A stretch of 64,000 nucleotides of DNA from contig DXXK01000034.1 in assembly GCA_019416425.1 (NCBI GenBank), positions 1 through 64,000 on the forward strand, in the 5' to 3' direction. Origin of the DNA: Bacteroidales bacterium. GTDB taxonomy: Bacteria > Bacteroidota > Bacteroidia > Bacteroidales > Muribaculaceae. The notes beneath the pieces were generated by a model. The model searched no databases, was not told the origin of the DNA, and saw only the letters and a list, made by a program, of their open reading frames with translations. How positions within the stretch are numbered: position 1 is the stretch's first letter; each line of letters begins with the position of its first letter. Made by a program: the position numbers and the translations under genes. Of the stretch, positions 33,973 through 43,013 are shown in pieces.

Positions 33973-34524
33973 ATGAAAGCGATTTATTTTCTCGTTTCGT
34001 CGAGTTCCTGGTACAAGGAGAATCCCTTGAAGGTATTCACGGAATATTTCGAGAAGCAGGGTGGCTTCACTGACGCATTCCTGATGGCGGCAATTGTCGC
34101 CGCCGTGGTGTGTGTGCTCTACTACGTGATCTGCCGATTCTCCTTCTCGTGGTCAAAGGTCGGCACATGGCTCGTCGCTCTGGTGCTGACGGGATGTATC
34201 TCGTTCGCTGCCACCGGCATGCAGACGGGAATCCATAAAGGTGACCGTGGTGCGCTGCCTCACGTATTGCAGGAGCAGGTTAAGAAACAGAAGAAGGCAG
34301 GTCTGTCCGATTCTCAGAAGAGCAAGATTAACAAGGACCAGGCCAAACTGAAGCGTGAGTTCGCTAAGCCCTATTTCGTTTCCGCTCCGGTTGACATGCT
34401 CTGCTACTCCAATGTGGTATACAGCATGATTCTGTTCTACATCTTCTCGCTTGTGATCAACGGAGCTTCCCGTTACGGAGTTTATATCCCGCATCGCGGT
34501 TTCTTCTCGCCCAAGCGGAATTGA
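33973..34524 (+). CDS. Uncharacterised small inner-membrane protein
   Basis: This 183-residue protein has three predicted membrane helices: FLMAAIVAAVVCVLYYVIC (about 36-56), TWLVALVLTGCISFAATGM (about 62-82) and VVYSMILFYIFSLVING (about 146-164). Between helices two and three is a basic, Lys/Gln-rich helical loop (about 90-135, QEQVKKQKKAGLSDSQKSK). I recognise no family. It immediately precedes the tubulin-like gene, so it may be the membrane anchor for that filament; this is inference from gene order and topology only. Confidence 0.7.
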   Translation: MKAIYFLVSSSSWYKENPLKVFTEYFEKQGGFTDAFLMAAIVAAVVCVLYYVICRFSFSWSKVGTWLVALVLTGCISFAATGMQTGIHKGDRGALPHVLQEQVKKQKKAGLSDSQKSKINKDQAKLKREFAKPYFVSAPVDMLCYSNVVYSMILFYIFSLVINGASRYGVYIPHRGFFSPKRN

Positions 34525-34557
34525 GTTAAATTCTCCTACTAACCAAAACACTTACAA

Positions 34558-36159
34558 ATGAGGACATTTGTTTTTGCAATCGGTGGTACCGGCGCACGTG
34601 TGCTGCGTTCGCTCTCGATGCTGTTGGCAGGGGGAGCGGACGGCACCAATATCGGTGACGAGATAGTGCCGATTATCATCGATTATGACCGTGAAAACGG
34701 TGATACCGACCGCGCGCAGGAGGCTCTGGACTGCTATGAGCATATCCATAATCTTTGCTACAGCAAGGATGAGGAGGGAATCTCAGGAAAGTTTTTCTGT
34801 GCTCCGGTCTATAAGCTCAAGGACCTGTTCGGTGGTGCCGGTGGTTTTGAAGAGCAGTCGCGATTTGAGATTTACCTCAAGGATGAGGATACCGACAAGA
34901 CATATGCTGACCACATTGGCTTTACCACGCTGGGAGATGCCGGTAATACATCTCCGACGCGCCATCTGTTAGAGGCTCTCTATGACAATTCGGATGAAAA
35001 GGATCCCAAGACGGAGTTACACATGAATCTTAAGAAAGGCTTCAAGGGATGTCCCAACATCGGGTCGGTTGTCACAAAGTCTCTGGAGAACAGCATAGAG
35101 ATTCAACGTTTCTTCGGATTGATAGGCCCAGAAGACAGAATTGTCATAATCGGTTCTATTTTCGGTGGAACGGGTGCGTCCGGAATACCTACGTTGCTTG
35201 ATATGATACAATCCAGAGGTAATCTGGATAACAATCTTGTTGCTGTAGTGGCTATAACGCCATACTTCAAGGTTGACAAAGACGGTTCAAGTGCGATTAA
35301 TTCCGATACCTTTACCGCAAAAACCAAAGCGGCTTTGGACGCATATGAACTGGGCTCAAGCGTTAATGTGCAGGCCAATGCAATCTACTATGTTGGTGAT
35401 AAGTATCAACCGGGTACCTTCAAGAATGAGGAGGGAGGCAAGGAGCAGAAGAATGACGCCCATGTTGTTGAATTGGTCGCCGCGATGGATGTGATTGATT
35501 TCATCAATCGCGACAGAAATACAGCATTCCCTGACATACATTCAGGGCGCCGGATTCCTGCGACGGCATTCGAATTCGGATTTGATGATTTGACACCGGC
35601 GGAGATAAAAGCCGGTGTGGATCCGAATCTGTTAGGATTCAAGCGTTTCTATAAGACCGAAACGTTTGATCCTTATCTCCTGCCCCTGTGCAGGTTGGCG
35701 ATATTTGATAAGTTCTGCCGTAACTTCCTGTTGGATCCTTCAAATATACAGGATCGTGACGCGTGGGCCATCACGTCTAAACTCAAGGATAACAAGGAAC
35801 TCTTGAAGTACCTTAAGAAATTCTGCGATATGTTTGAGGGGTGGACTGGAGAACTTCAGCAAAGCGAAAGGAAACGCGGTGTGGCGTTCTTCAATTTCAC
35901 AAAGAATTATGGAGATCTGATGCAGGGCATCAAGGCATGGAAACCCAGAGCGACAGTAGGTAATCATGATTTTGGTCGTGTGGAACTGATTACAGATGAT
36001 AAGATCCGAACCAAGCTTGGAACCTATGATAAGTTGACAGCCGCAGGAGTCGACCATAAGGCTGAAACCTCCGGCAAACCATTCATGAAGGCGATTGATG
36101 AGGTGATTCGTATATTGATGAAGGAATCAGTTCTAAGCCTTCCTAAAAATCCTTATTGA
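34558..36159 (+). CDS. Tubulin/FtsZ-like GTPase (Tubulin_2 type)
   Basis: This protein has 533 residues. The N-terminal strand and nucleotide loop FVFAIGGTGARVLRSL (residues 3-18) and the glycine-rich signature SIFGGTGASGIPTL (about 199-212) match the tubulin superfamily T4/G-box, of the Tubulin_2 or FtsZ-like kind rather than true FtsZ. A long middle segment with AITPYFKVDKDG and the region AAMDVIDFINRD is consistent with the GTPase plus a helical activation part. No signal or membrane helix is present. Related FtsZ-like families have been suggested from gene neighbourhoods to act in membrane remodelling, frequently with vWA proteins, which agrees with the context here. It is separated by one base from the second giant Hsp70-fold gene. 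Confidence 0.82.
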   Translation: MRTFVFAIGGTGARVLRSLSMLLAGGADGTNIGDEIVPIIIDYDRENGDTDRAQEALDCYEHIHNLCYSKDEEGISGKFFCAPVYKLKDLFGGAGGFEEQSRFEIYLKDEDTDKTYADHIGFTTLGDAGNTSPTRHLLEALYDNSDEKDPKTELHMNLKKGFKGCPNIGSVVTKSLENSIEIQRFFGLIGPEDRIVIIGSIFGGTGASGIPTLLDMIQSRGNLDNNLVAVVAITPYFKVDKDGSSAINSDTFTAKTKAALDAYELGSSVNVQANAIYYVGDKYQPGTFKNEEGGKEQKNDAHVVELVAAMDVIDFINRDRNTAFPDIHSGRRIPATAFEFGFDDLTPAEIKAGVDPNLLGFKRFYKTETFDPYLLPLCRLAIFDKFCRNFLLDPSNIQDRDAWAITSKLKDNKELLKYLKKFCDMFEGWTGELQQSERKRGVAFFNFTKNYGDLMQGIKAWKPRATVGNHDFGRVELITDDKIRTKLGTYDKLTAAGVDHKAETSGKPFMKAIDEVIRILMKESVLSLPKNPY

Positions 36160-36160
36160 T

Positions 36161-39100
36161 ATGGGAGAAGCATTAAGACATCATCCGATATCGACTCAGA
36201 CCCAGTTGAAGGGTGTGTCGAAATCGAGTATCGTGACTTCCGATGCGTACAATGTGAACAATCGCAATCAGGCCGCCGATATGGATGGCTTGATGGCAGG
36301 TGTCAATGTAACCAATAAGCCAGGTTCGTCAATTCCGAGTATATTCGGTCGTATGATATTTTTCCGTACGGCGTTGCTGAATGTTGATGTTACAGCCTCG
36401 CATGAATTAGGTGGAACTCCTGTCTATGACTACATTGTGTCGCAATGGCTTGACCTGCTTGAAATCGTGTTCAACAAGAACGCATCGTTATCATTCGAGC
36501 AGTGGAATGCTAAGCAGCAGATCAAAGCTCTGCGTGCGAGCAACCACGTTGAACTTGCTGATGCTTTTGAAAAACAAGTTGCGAAATACTTTGGGGAGAG
36601 TTTGGAAAATATCTATCTGATATATCAAGACAATCCGGATATCCCCGGAAACAAGATTCTGTTGGGCGGCACATCGCCGTATACATTGGTGTTCACATCT
36701 CCTAATTGGAAAAGTGACAAACCGGTACGTCCGTTGCTGCACCGGCAGACGGCATTCCGTGAATTTCTCTACAAAATATACCTTGCGCTTAATTCGGACA
36801 ACAATCTGAAGCAACAGGTGTATTATCCGGATTATACCACTGCCAATGTGGCCTACAAGTCGGTGGAGAATCCCTCTTGGAAACTAATCAAAGGGCTGGT
36901 TGACTACATCAAGAACAGTCTGGCTCATGAGAGTGATCAGGTCCTGAAAAAGAATATTGAAGGTCTTGGTGGCAAGTATACATTAGACCAATTATACAAG
37001 GATTATCCGGTGGTTACGAGTGATGTGGATGGCACAGCTCGTAAAATCCCAGTGGCAATCTATAGGGTACCCAATGATTACAAGAACGTAAATGGAACGC
37101 CACTGACTCTGAAGCCGGTCGAAGTAGACCTGATGGGTCGTTCTCCCTCAAGGATTCAATCTGACTTCTTCATCGATTCAGATACGGACATGCCATTCGA
37201 TGCGGAGAAGACTCCGTTGATACTGGTCAAGGGTTCAGATTATACCGACATGGACTATTATGACCGGCTCCCATGGAGCGGCGATACTGTTGTTCCGCAG
37301 ATCGAGAACTTTGATGAAGTAGTCCGTGATATGCCGGATTGTGACGCATATCGTCACAATTGGCTTACAACTATTGATTTCCTTGAAGACCGTCTCGTGT
37401 CGTTGCCGTATGAGATGAGCACCGCAAACTTCAAGGGTGTTATCAATGTCGAGGGCCGTGCTTACCTGTTGCCTATCAAGCCTAAGGCCCTGAAGTATCT
37501 GAAGGCAGATACTATCATCAACAACCTGCAGTGGGCCTACGACAACATGAAGCAGACCATAACGGTTTCGTTGTCGGTTCCGGTACGCGACAATTCGGGC
37601 AACAAGCACAATAAGATTGTGCTGTCAAGGGAGTATTCCATAAATGATGATGTTGACACCATTTCCAAACGCGGTCCCTTGGAGGAGCCGATGTCGGTAG
37701 GTATCAGCCCCTTGTTGCGAATTGATGATCCGGCACATGAGGCGGAGAACCGTTACTACTTCTTCCTGCAGTATCCTACAAAGAGCCTCTTCAACGATGT
37801 TGATTTGAAGTTCTACCAGGTAGGCAGTGACACGGAATTGACGGCTATGGGTCAAGCAATCGTTCCTGATACTCGAGTCCATCTGACCAACTCAAAGATC
37901 TACGGTCTGCATGGACGTAAATTCGATGCCATACGTCTTAACATGTCCAATGGGGTGGATGAAGTGTCAGCCATGATATTCCCACGGTTTGAGAGTGTAG
38001 TTGTGGGCAATGAAGAATATTACTACAGCATAGACTTCGGAACCACAAATACACATATCGCCTATGCCCGTAAATCCACCGCCGAAGTCAAGAGCTTCAG
38101 CGACAATGAGATTAAGATTCAGGCAGTGTATCTTGCTGCGGTTCCAGATGCGGCAGTTGCCAGGACTCAGGGTGTCGGAATCGAGACTCTGATGGATAGG
38201 GTCTACGGCCGACGCAGCGAGGCGACCGCACAGGATCAGGCGCGTGAATTCTATCCCAATTTCGTGGGCAATGATTTCTCGTTCCCGATACGGACAGTAG
38301 TATATCAGGAGACCGCTATACAGAACAAAGGCCTGTATGGAGCAATTTCCATTGGGTTCCGTTATCCAAAGGAGCCTATCAGAGAGCAAGAGTACTATTC
38401 CCGAATCAAATGGGATCTGAACTCAAACAGGGTTGCGAATGCCAGCGATCGTGCCGAACGGTACTTCGAGCAGTTGCTGAGCATGATTCGTATTCACTGG
38501 CTAAAGCAAAACAACGCGGACCTGGATGTAAAACCCAACATAGCGCTTACATTCCCGTTGGCCATGACCAATCGTGCCACAGTGCGACAGATTTGGGAGC
38601 AGGCATATAGGAAAGTGTTCGGCGATGCGGCATGGAATCAGCGCAAAATCAGTGAGTTTGCTGAATCACTGGCCCCTGCACAGAGTTTGATATCGCAAGG
38701 ACAGTCAATCACTTCCGGCATTTTGAATGTCGATATAGGTGGCGGTACCACGGACTTGCAGTACTACCGTAAGGAGGGAGGCCGTCAGTTGGCCCGCTAC
38801 AATTCGGTGCTGTTTGCTGCCGATGACTTGTGGGGTTGCGGTCTGGAGAATGTCGGCGATGTTGCGAATACGCGTAATGTCCAAGATAACCTCTATACCC
38901 GTTTTGCGGACGAGCTGATGAGAGGAAAATCCAAGACCATCAAGATTGGATTCTCGGAAATTCCGTATGACCAGATTTCGCTGACAGGCAAAGAGAAAAT
39001 CAACTTCTTGCTGCGAGATGAGAAGAACCAGTTTGCCAATGCCATCGCCAGCGAGAACAATGGTAACAGTGATGCACGCAAGGTAGCGTTCCTGCATTAC

Positions 39101-39733
39101 GGAGCGATTATCTATCATATTGTCAATTGGATTCAGTCGGATGCCAATATGAGGAACAACTTCCCTGCGATGATCAATTTCACAGGGTTCGGTTCGAAGT
39201 ATATCTCGACGATCTTCGGTGTCAACTGCAATGATGATCTGAGTGACTTCACCAAGAAGTTGATCAAGGCATTCGGTGTGACCAATCTGCCGGACAATTT
39301 CAGCATCAAGTTCAGCGACAATCCCAAAGCTGTAACAGCCGAAGGTGCGGCAATATTCGCCAAGGCAGGAGGTGCCAACATCCCCCAGCGTCCTACCTTC
39401 CATTACGGGTATGACAAAAAGGAAGGTGATCCGAACGGGTTGACGTTCAGCCAGGTTACTGAGCTGAGACCGCGTGTTGTGGAGAACTTCAAACGATTTA
39501 TAACGGGACTCACTTCGGTGCAGGTCGCTGGCCTCACATTGCCGTCGTTCACGAACGGTCAATTGACTAAGTTCCTGAACAATTCCGTTGAAAGTTATGA
39601 TGACATGTATGCGAACCTTCATGATGAAGAGAACGATCCTACGGGCACTAATCCCATCAATGATTCGCTTTTCTTCTGGATGCTGAAGGAGTCGTTATAC
39701 GATTTCGACAAACCAAACCAAACCAAACTTTGA
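36161..39733 (+). CDS. Second giant Hsp70/actin-fold ATPase
   Basis: This protein has 1190 residues. The first 600 are mixed alpha/beta with no family I recognise (HRQTAFREFLYKIYLAL, VEVDLMGRSPSRIQ). An actin/Hsp70-fold ATPase begins at YYSIDFGTTNTHIAYARK (about 621). It has a phosphate-2 motif NVDIGGGTTDLQYYRK (about 855) and an adenosine motif INFTGFGSKYIS (about 1004), each with the expected glycines. A long insertion lies between the first two. The C-terminal 100 residues are helical. It is distinct from the first Hsp70-fold protein of the cluster and is not a duplication at obvious sequence level. Its ATG follows the tubulin-like stop by one base. It probably forms a complex with the tubulin-like protein. 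Confidence 0.78.
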   Translation: MGEALRHHPISTQTQLKGVSKSSIVTSDAYNVNNRNQAADMDGLMAGVNVTNKPGSSIPSIFGRMIFFRTALLNVDVTASHELGGTPVYDYIVSQWLDLLEIVFNKNASLSFEQWNAKQQIKALRASNHVELADAFEKQVAKYFGESLENIYLIYQDNPDIPGNKILLGGTSPYTLVFTSPNWKSDKPVRPLLHRQTAFREFLYKIYLALNSDNNLKQQVYYPDYTTANVAYKSVENPSWKLIKGLVDYIKNSLAHESDQVLKKNIEGLGGKYTLDQLYKDYPVVTSDVDGTARKIPVAIYRVPNDYKNVNGTPLTLKPVEVDLMGRSPSRIQSDFFIDSDTDMPFDAEKTPLILVKGSDYTDMDYYDRLPWSGDTVVPQIENFDEVVRDMPDCDAYRHNWLTTIDFLEDRLVSLPYEMSTANFKGVINVEGRAYLLPIKPKALKYLKADTIINNLQWAYDNMKQTITVSLSVPVRDNSGNKHNKIVLSREYSINDDVDTISKRGPLEEPMSVGISPLLRIDDPAHEAENRYYFFLQYPTKSLFNDVDLKFYQVGSDTELTAMGQAIVPDTRVHLTNSKIYGLHGRKFDAIRLNMSNGVDEVSAMIFPRFESVVVGNEEYYYSIDFGTTNTHIAYARKSTAEVKSFSDNEIKIQAVYLAAVPDAAVARTQGVGIETLMDRVYGRRSEATAQDQAREFYPNFVGNDFSFPIRTVVYQETAIQNKGLYGAISIGFRYPKEPIREQEYYSRIKWDLNSNRVANASDRAERYFEQLLSMIRIHWLKQNNADLDVKPNIALTFPLAMTNRATVRQIWEQAYRKVFGDAAWNQRKISEFAESLAPAQSLISQGQSITSGILNVDIGGGTTDLQYYRKEGGRQLARYNSVLFAADDLWGCGLENVGDVANTRNVQDNLYTRFADELMRGKSKTIKIGFSEIPYDQISLTGKEKINFLLRDEKNQFANAIASENNGNSDARKVAFLHYGAIIYHIVNWIQSDANMRNNFPAMINFTGFGSKYISTIFGVNCNDDLSDFTKKLIKAFGVTNLPDNFSIKFSDNPKAVTAEGAAIFAKAGGANIPQRPTFHYGYDKKEGDPNGLTFSQVTELRPRVVENFKRFITGLTSVQVAGLTLPSFTNGQLTKFLNNSVESYDDMYANLHDEENDPTGTNPINDSLFFWMLKESLYDFDKPNQTKL

Positions 39734-39742
39734 TTCATTTTA

Positions 39743-39773
39743 GCCGGGAGGGATGTCGTGGATCTCTCCCGGC
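39743..39773 (+). other. Intercistronic hairpin in system B
   Basis: GCCGGGAG (39743-39750) pairs perfectly with CTCCCGGC (39766-39773) across a 15-base loop, in the 50-base gap between the giant ATPase gene and the next coding start. There is no T run. It may be an RNA-stability or processing element, or a partial attenuator, lowering expression of the downstream genes relative to the upstream ones. Confidence 0.55.
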
Positions 39774-39783
39774 CATAATCCTT

Positions 39784-40401
39784 ATGATCATGGGACTACC
39801 ATACAAAAATGAATTAAATGACATCATGGTTGCAGTTACGGAGGTTAGGCACAAGGTTGAGACTGACAATCTGGGTGTCAATCAGTCACTGACTGCAATC
39901 AATGACCGGTTGTCCGCAATTATGACGCAGATTAATGATTTCGGTGCCAGAATGGAGCGCATGGAGAAACAATTGAGCCGGATGCAAGCTCCTAAACCGT
40001 CGAGCACCCCGATATCGAATGACTCAAGGGTGTACGATAAATTACAGAAAAATTCACCGAAACATGAGTCTAAGCCTAAACCAGAACTCAAGATTCAGTC
40101 AAGGCAGTTTTATGCTGTAATGGTAGGAAGCGGCAGTCTGGAACTCTACGAGATGGAGGATACTGACAAGGATTTAGCTCCCTTCTTGGCGACGGTAACC
40201 GGCAACAAGGGAACGGTTGAATTCAATTACTCATGCGTGTCGACTCTGTTGCCGCGTGCCAGTGCTGACTTGTTGCCCTTTTTCGAGTACGACTTGCAAT
40301 ACAACCCTCCGACATCTATCGAGGCTGTTAATAAGGCGAACATAACCTTTGACGGTGAGAAGTGGATAATGGATAAACCTATTAAAATTATCATCACATG
40401 A
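39784..40401 (+). CDS. Coiled-coil protein of system B, copy 1
   Basis: This protein has 205 residues from the ATG at 39784; a second Met is two codons later. An upstream extension would need a TTG start inside the intercistronic hairpin and was not used. An N-terminal coiled coil (about 10-70, ending MEKQLSRMQAPK) is followed by a variable linker and a C-terminal domain of about 100 residues (FYAVMVGSGSLELYEMED ... ANITFDGEKWIMDKPIKI). The downstream gene encodes a protein of the same design. The shared layout suggests paralogous trimer- or dimer-forming adaptors. No family is recognised. Confidence 0.68.
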   Translation: MIMGLPYKNELNDIMVAVTEVRHKVETDNLGVNQSLTAINDRLSAIMTQINDFGARMERMEKQLSRMQAPKPSSTPISNDSRVYDKLQKNSPKHESKPKPELKIQSRQFYAVMVGSGSLELYEMEDTDKDLAPFLATVTGNKGTVEFNYSCVSTLLPRASADLLPFFEYDLQYNPPTSIEAVNKANITFDGEKWIMDKPIKIIIT

Positions 40402-41051
40402 AAGAATATCCAGGACAAGCACCGTTGCTGTGGCCTTTGTTGGAAAGAATCGAGGTTCTGGAGGGTCAGTTGGCAATGATGACAGACAGATGCAACCAAT
40501 TGATTGGATATTGCAATCAATTGGGAAGTTATCTGGGAGTGGCGCCGTTTGATGCAAATGTGGTAAACGGCATATCACAAGTAATGCAATCAACAGGAGG
40601 AACGGTTGTTGCAGATTCCAATATCAAGTTTAGACCGGTAGAAACTCCATCTTCCAAGCCTGACCCGGAAGGTCCCCAAGCCGTCGCTCAATCTTTGGCC
40701 GTTGTACGCATGTATGCGGACGACGTACAATGGGACGGTGAAGACAACAGTGAAACACGTAAATATTTCTTCTACGAAGATTGTCTTTCGGAAATCCAAG
40801 ACATATTTGAGCTCGAACTTAACGGTAATCAGGGTCAGTTTAGTGTATCTTCCAACCCTCAGGTTCAGAATGATATAATCTTCAGTATAAATAAATTGGA
40901 GAAAGTCGTCGATATTGAAGGGCCAGAGCCAATGGATTATAACTGTCAGGTTGAAACTCTTGAGATGGGTGAACTTGAAAAGAACGATTACATGTGGGTG
41001 GTGAAGAAACGTGCAAAAGTAACCTTCAAACCAAAACAAGAGAATCAATGA
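40398..41051 (+). CDS. Coiled-coil protein of system B, copy 2
   Basis: This 217-residue protein has an ATG overlapping the previous stop (ATGA). The N-terminal segment (about 8-45, LLERIEVLEGQLAMM) is a short coiled coil, the middle is variable, and the C-terminal domain (about 100-215) has FFYEDCLSEIQDIFEL, GNQGQFSVSS and WVVKKRAKVTFKP. Length, order of parts and several spaced residues (a G-x-x-G-x-F-like turn, a terminal W-x-x-x-K strand) echo the preceding protein, so they are probably distant paralogues. Function is unknown. The tight overlap implies translation in equal amounts. Confidence 0.68.
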   Translation: MKEYPGQAPLLWPLLERIEVLEGQLAMMTDRCNQLIGYCNQLGSYLGVAPFDANVVNGISQVMQSTGGTVVADSNIKFRPVETPSSKPDPEGPQAVAQSLAVVRMYADDVQWDGEDNSETRKYFFYEDCLSEIQDIFELELNGNQGQFSVSSNPQVQNDIIFSINKLEKVVDIEGPEPMDYNCQVETLEMGELEKNDYMWVVKKRAKVTFKPKQENQ

Positions 41052-42097
41052 AAGCAAAATATATAGCTATTGCTTGTGCGGCATTCATGATGATGGGTGC
41101 GTGCAGCAAAGACTTCCGAATAGACAGCGTAACCGCCAATGTGGAGTCGGTAGAGGATGGTGGAACTGTAGTGCTTGATAACGGACTGACAGTCCATATT
41201 CTTGGTCTTGCCGCAGAAAACTCCTTTAACGAGGAGTATCTGAAAACAAATCTGATAGGACACCCCATCTCTCTGTATCCTGATTCGCAGGGTGACCAAG
41301 TGTTCTATTCGATGGATGACGAGATCTGGGCTTATGCGGATATCGATGAGACCGGCGAACCGTTGACCCGTAAGATTCTCACGATGGCCGGTAAGAACGG
41401 TTTCGATCCTTCGCAGGTAACGGATAGTCTTGCCGCATATACCGAACTGGTGAAGAAGAAGATTATCCCCGAATTGGATGACAATCAATTGGCTGCCAAA
41501 CTGAAATCATCTTCAATGTTGGTATTCGGACAGAACGCTTCAGGCAGCTGGATCGGCACGGCATTCTTCATCAACGAGAACGGTCTGGCCATTTCCAATA
41601 ACCACGTGGTGGATCATGGTGCCGACTATCGATTCTATCTTTCCACCTCCGATGGCAAACTGGACCTGAACAATGGATATAAGCTCAACCGTATAGTCTA
41701 TACTTCCAATTACAAGGAGGGACCCGATTATACCATTTTCTATGTAGATCTGGATAACGACTCAAAGAAGGCTATAAACTATCTGTCGGTTGCCAGCACT
41801 CCACTTGGAGACGGCGAGCATGTAGCCACGGTGGGCAATCCTGCCCCCGGTGTTGAACTGCTTCCCATGCGTTTCTCGTCAGGCCAGATCAGCGCCCGTG
41901 ATACGGATAAGATGCGTTATGGCATTAACGTGCCTATCACTCATGGATTCAGTGGCGGTCCTCTCATCAATAAGTACGGTGAGGTTGTCGGAATCAGCTC
42001 CAGCGGTTACGGTGAGGCCAATCTGAACTTCGCGGTGGATTTCGAGGTAGTACGTAAGAAGCTGGACGAACTCAATCTTCCTTATGCTGGGAAATAA
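41048..42097 (+). CDS. Trypsin-like serine protease lipoprotein
   Basis: This protein has 349 residues from the ATG at 41048, which overlaps the previous stop as ATGA and opens a lipoprotein signal (IACAAFMMMGACSKD). An earlier Met at 40994 would lose the signal and was rejected. The mature N-terminal region (20-140) is a small beta domain. The protease domain contains a complete triad: His186 in SNNHVVDHG, Asp227 in GPDYTIFYVD and Ser302 in HGFSGGPLIN. The residue before the active serine is Phe instead of the usual Asn/Asp of GNSGGP. No PDZ domain is attached. Lipid anchoring puts it in the envelope, where it may process or activate a system B component. Confidence 0.82.
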   Translation: MKAKYIAIACAAFMMMGACSKDFRIDSVTANVESVEDGGTVVLDNGLTVHILGLAAENSFNEEYLKTNLIGHPISLYPDSQGDQVFYSMDDEIWAYADIDETGEPLTRKILTMAGKNGFDPSQVTDSLAAYTELVKKKIIPELDDNQLAAKLKSSSMLVFGQNASGSWIGTAFFINENGLAISNNHVVDHGADYRFYLSTSDGKLDLNNGYKLNRIVYTSNYKEGPDYTIFYVDLDNDSKKAINYLSVASTPLGDGEHVATVGNPAPGVELLPMRFSSGQISARDTDKMRYGINVPITHGFSGGPLINKYGEVVGISSSGYGEANLNFAVDFEVVRKKLDELNLPYAGK

Positions 42098-43001
42098 ACT
42101 GTTTGAAAATCTTGTCAGAAACACGGCCCGAAAAGGTTATGATGCCTCTTCGGGTCGTGTTGAAGACATATATCAGCTATCCCAACGGGAGATAGACTCT
42201 ATACTTCCATCCGGGTGTGATTTGAGCCGTTATGGATTCAAGTATAAAGGGGAAGCACTTGACGCCATATACAGAATACTACGGAATTCAAGCAGGGTGG
42301 AAGATGGTGAATCCACTGACTATGTGGATTGCAGTATTCTCGGTGGCGGTGATGTCCTGACTATTGCGGATAAGGATGGCGCACGAATTTCCCTGATGTA
42401 TATAGGTGATCTGCAGTTCGTAGTACTGGAAGAAGAATACTGCACGTTGCTGTATGGTGATATGCTGCAGATTCTGCAGGTGTCCATTACAAAGGGCCGT
42501 GATCTCACTGCAAGATGTCTGACATCAATCGGGGAGATGTATCCGGATCAGGAAAGTTATTTCCATATGGATTCCATCAGTTCGTTGAGAGTGCTGAGAA
42601 ATTCAGCCGTAGTAGGAGTGTCAAAACTTGCCTCAGAATCTGTCAAGGATGCGAACGTAACGACAGAATGCTATTTTGTAACTTCCTATCAGGACCATTT
42701 CCATCAGCTTCATGCAACGACCGATGTAGAAACCGCGCTGTTTAAAGTGGACCTTGTGGATAAGACTTTCATACCTAATCCCGATATAAATCCCGATAAA
42801 TTGAGCTTGGGGGAATTGAATAAAGCGATACACGAGATTTGTGACTTGTGTGACTGCGAGGGTGTGGTAGATAATCTCTATCTTGGAATTGAAGTAGAAC
42901 AACCTGGCATGGTGCGTGTTACGCATGACATGTCCGGTGAGATTGTTCTGGAAATCACTTCAAAGCCCATCATTAAACAGCGAACAGTTAACGCTCAGTA
43001 A
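42084..43001 (+). CDS. Uncharacterised protein of system B
   Basis: This protein has 305 residues. Its start ATG at 42084 lies 14 bases inside the 3' end of the protease gene. The protein appears soluble, with alternating helices and strands (SQREIDSILPSGCDLSRYG; GDLQFVVLEEEYCTLLYGD; ECYFVTSYQDHFHQLHATTD). Several cysteines occur (CDLCDCEG near 255), but not as a clear zinc finger. No signal peptide, membrane helix or known domain is seen. The DLxxYGFKYKGEALD stretch could be searched as a family signature. Its position between an envelope protease and a zinc-ribbon protein gives no specific hint. Confidence 0.68.
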   Translation: MLGNKLFENLVRNTARKGYDASSGRVEDIYQLSQREIDSILPSGCDLSRYGFKYKGEALDAIYRILRNSSRVEDGESTDYVDCSILGGGDVLTIADKDGARISLMYIGDLQFVVLEEEYCTLLYGDMLQILQVSITKGRDLTARCLTSIGEMYPDQESYFHMDSISSLRVLRNSAVVGVSKLASESVKDANVTTECYFVTSYQDHFHQLHATTDVETALFKVDLVDKTFIPNPDINPDKLSLGELNKAIHEICDLCDCEGVVDNLYLGIEVEQPGMVRVTHDMSGEIVLEITSKPIIKQRTVNAQ

Positions 43002-43013
43002 GTTTAGAAAGGT

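Noticed and set aside
39730..39783. TTG start for the first coiled-coil protein
   Set aside because: It would place initiation inside the previous stop and run through a stable hairpin; ATG at 39784 is more plausible.
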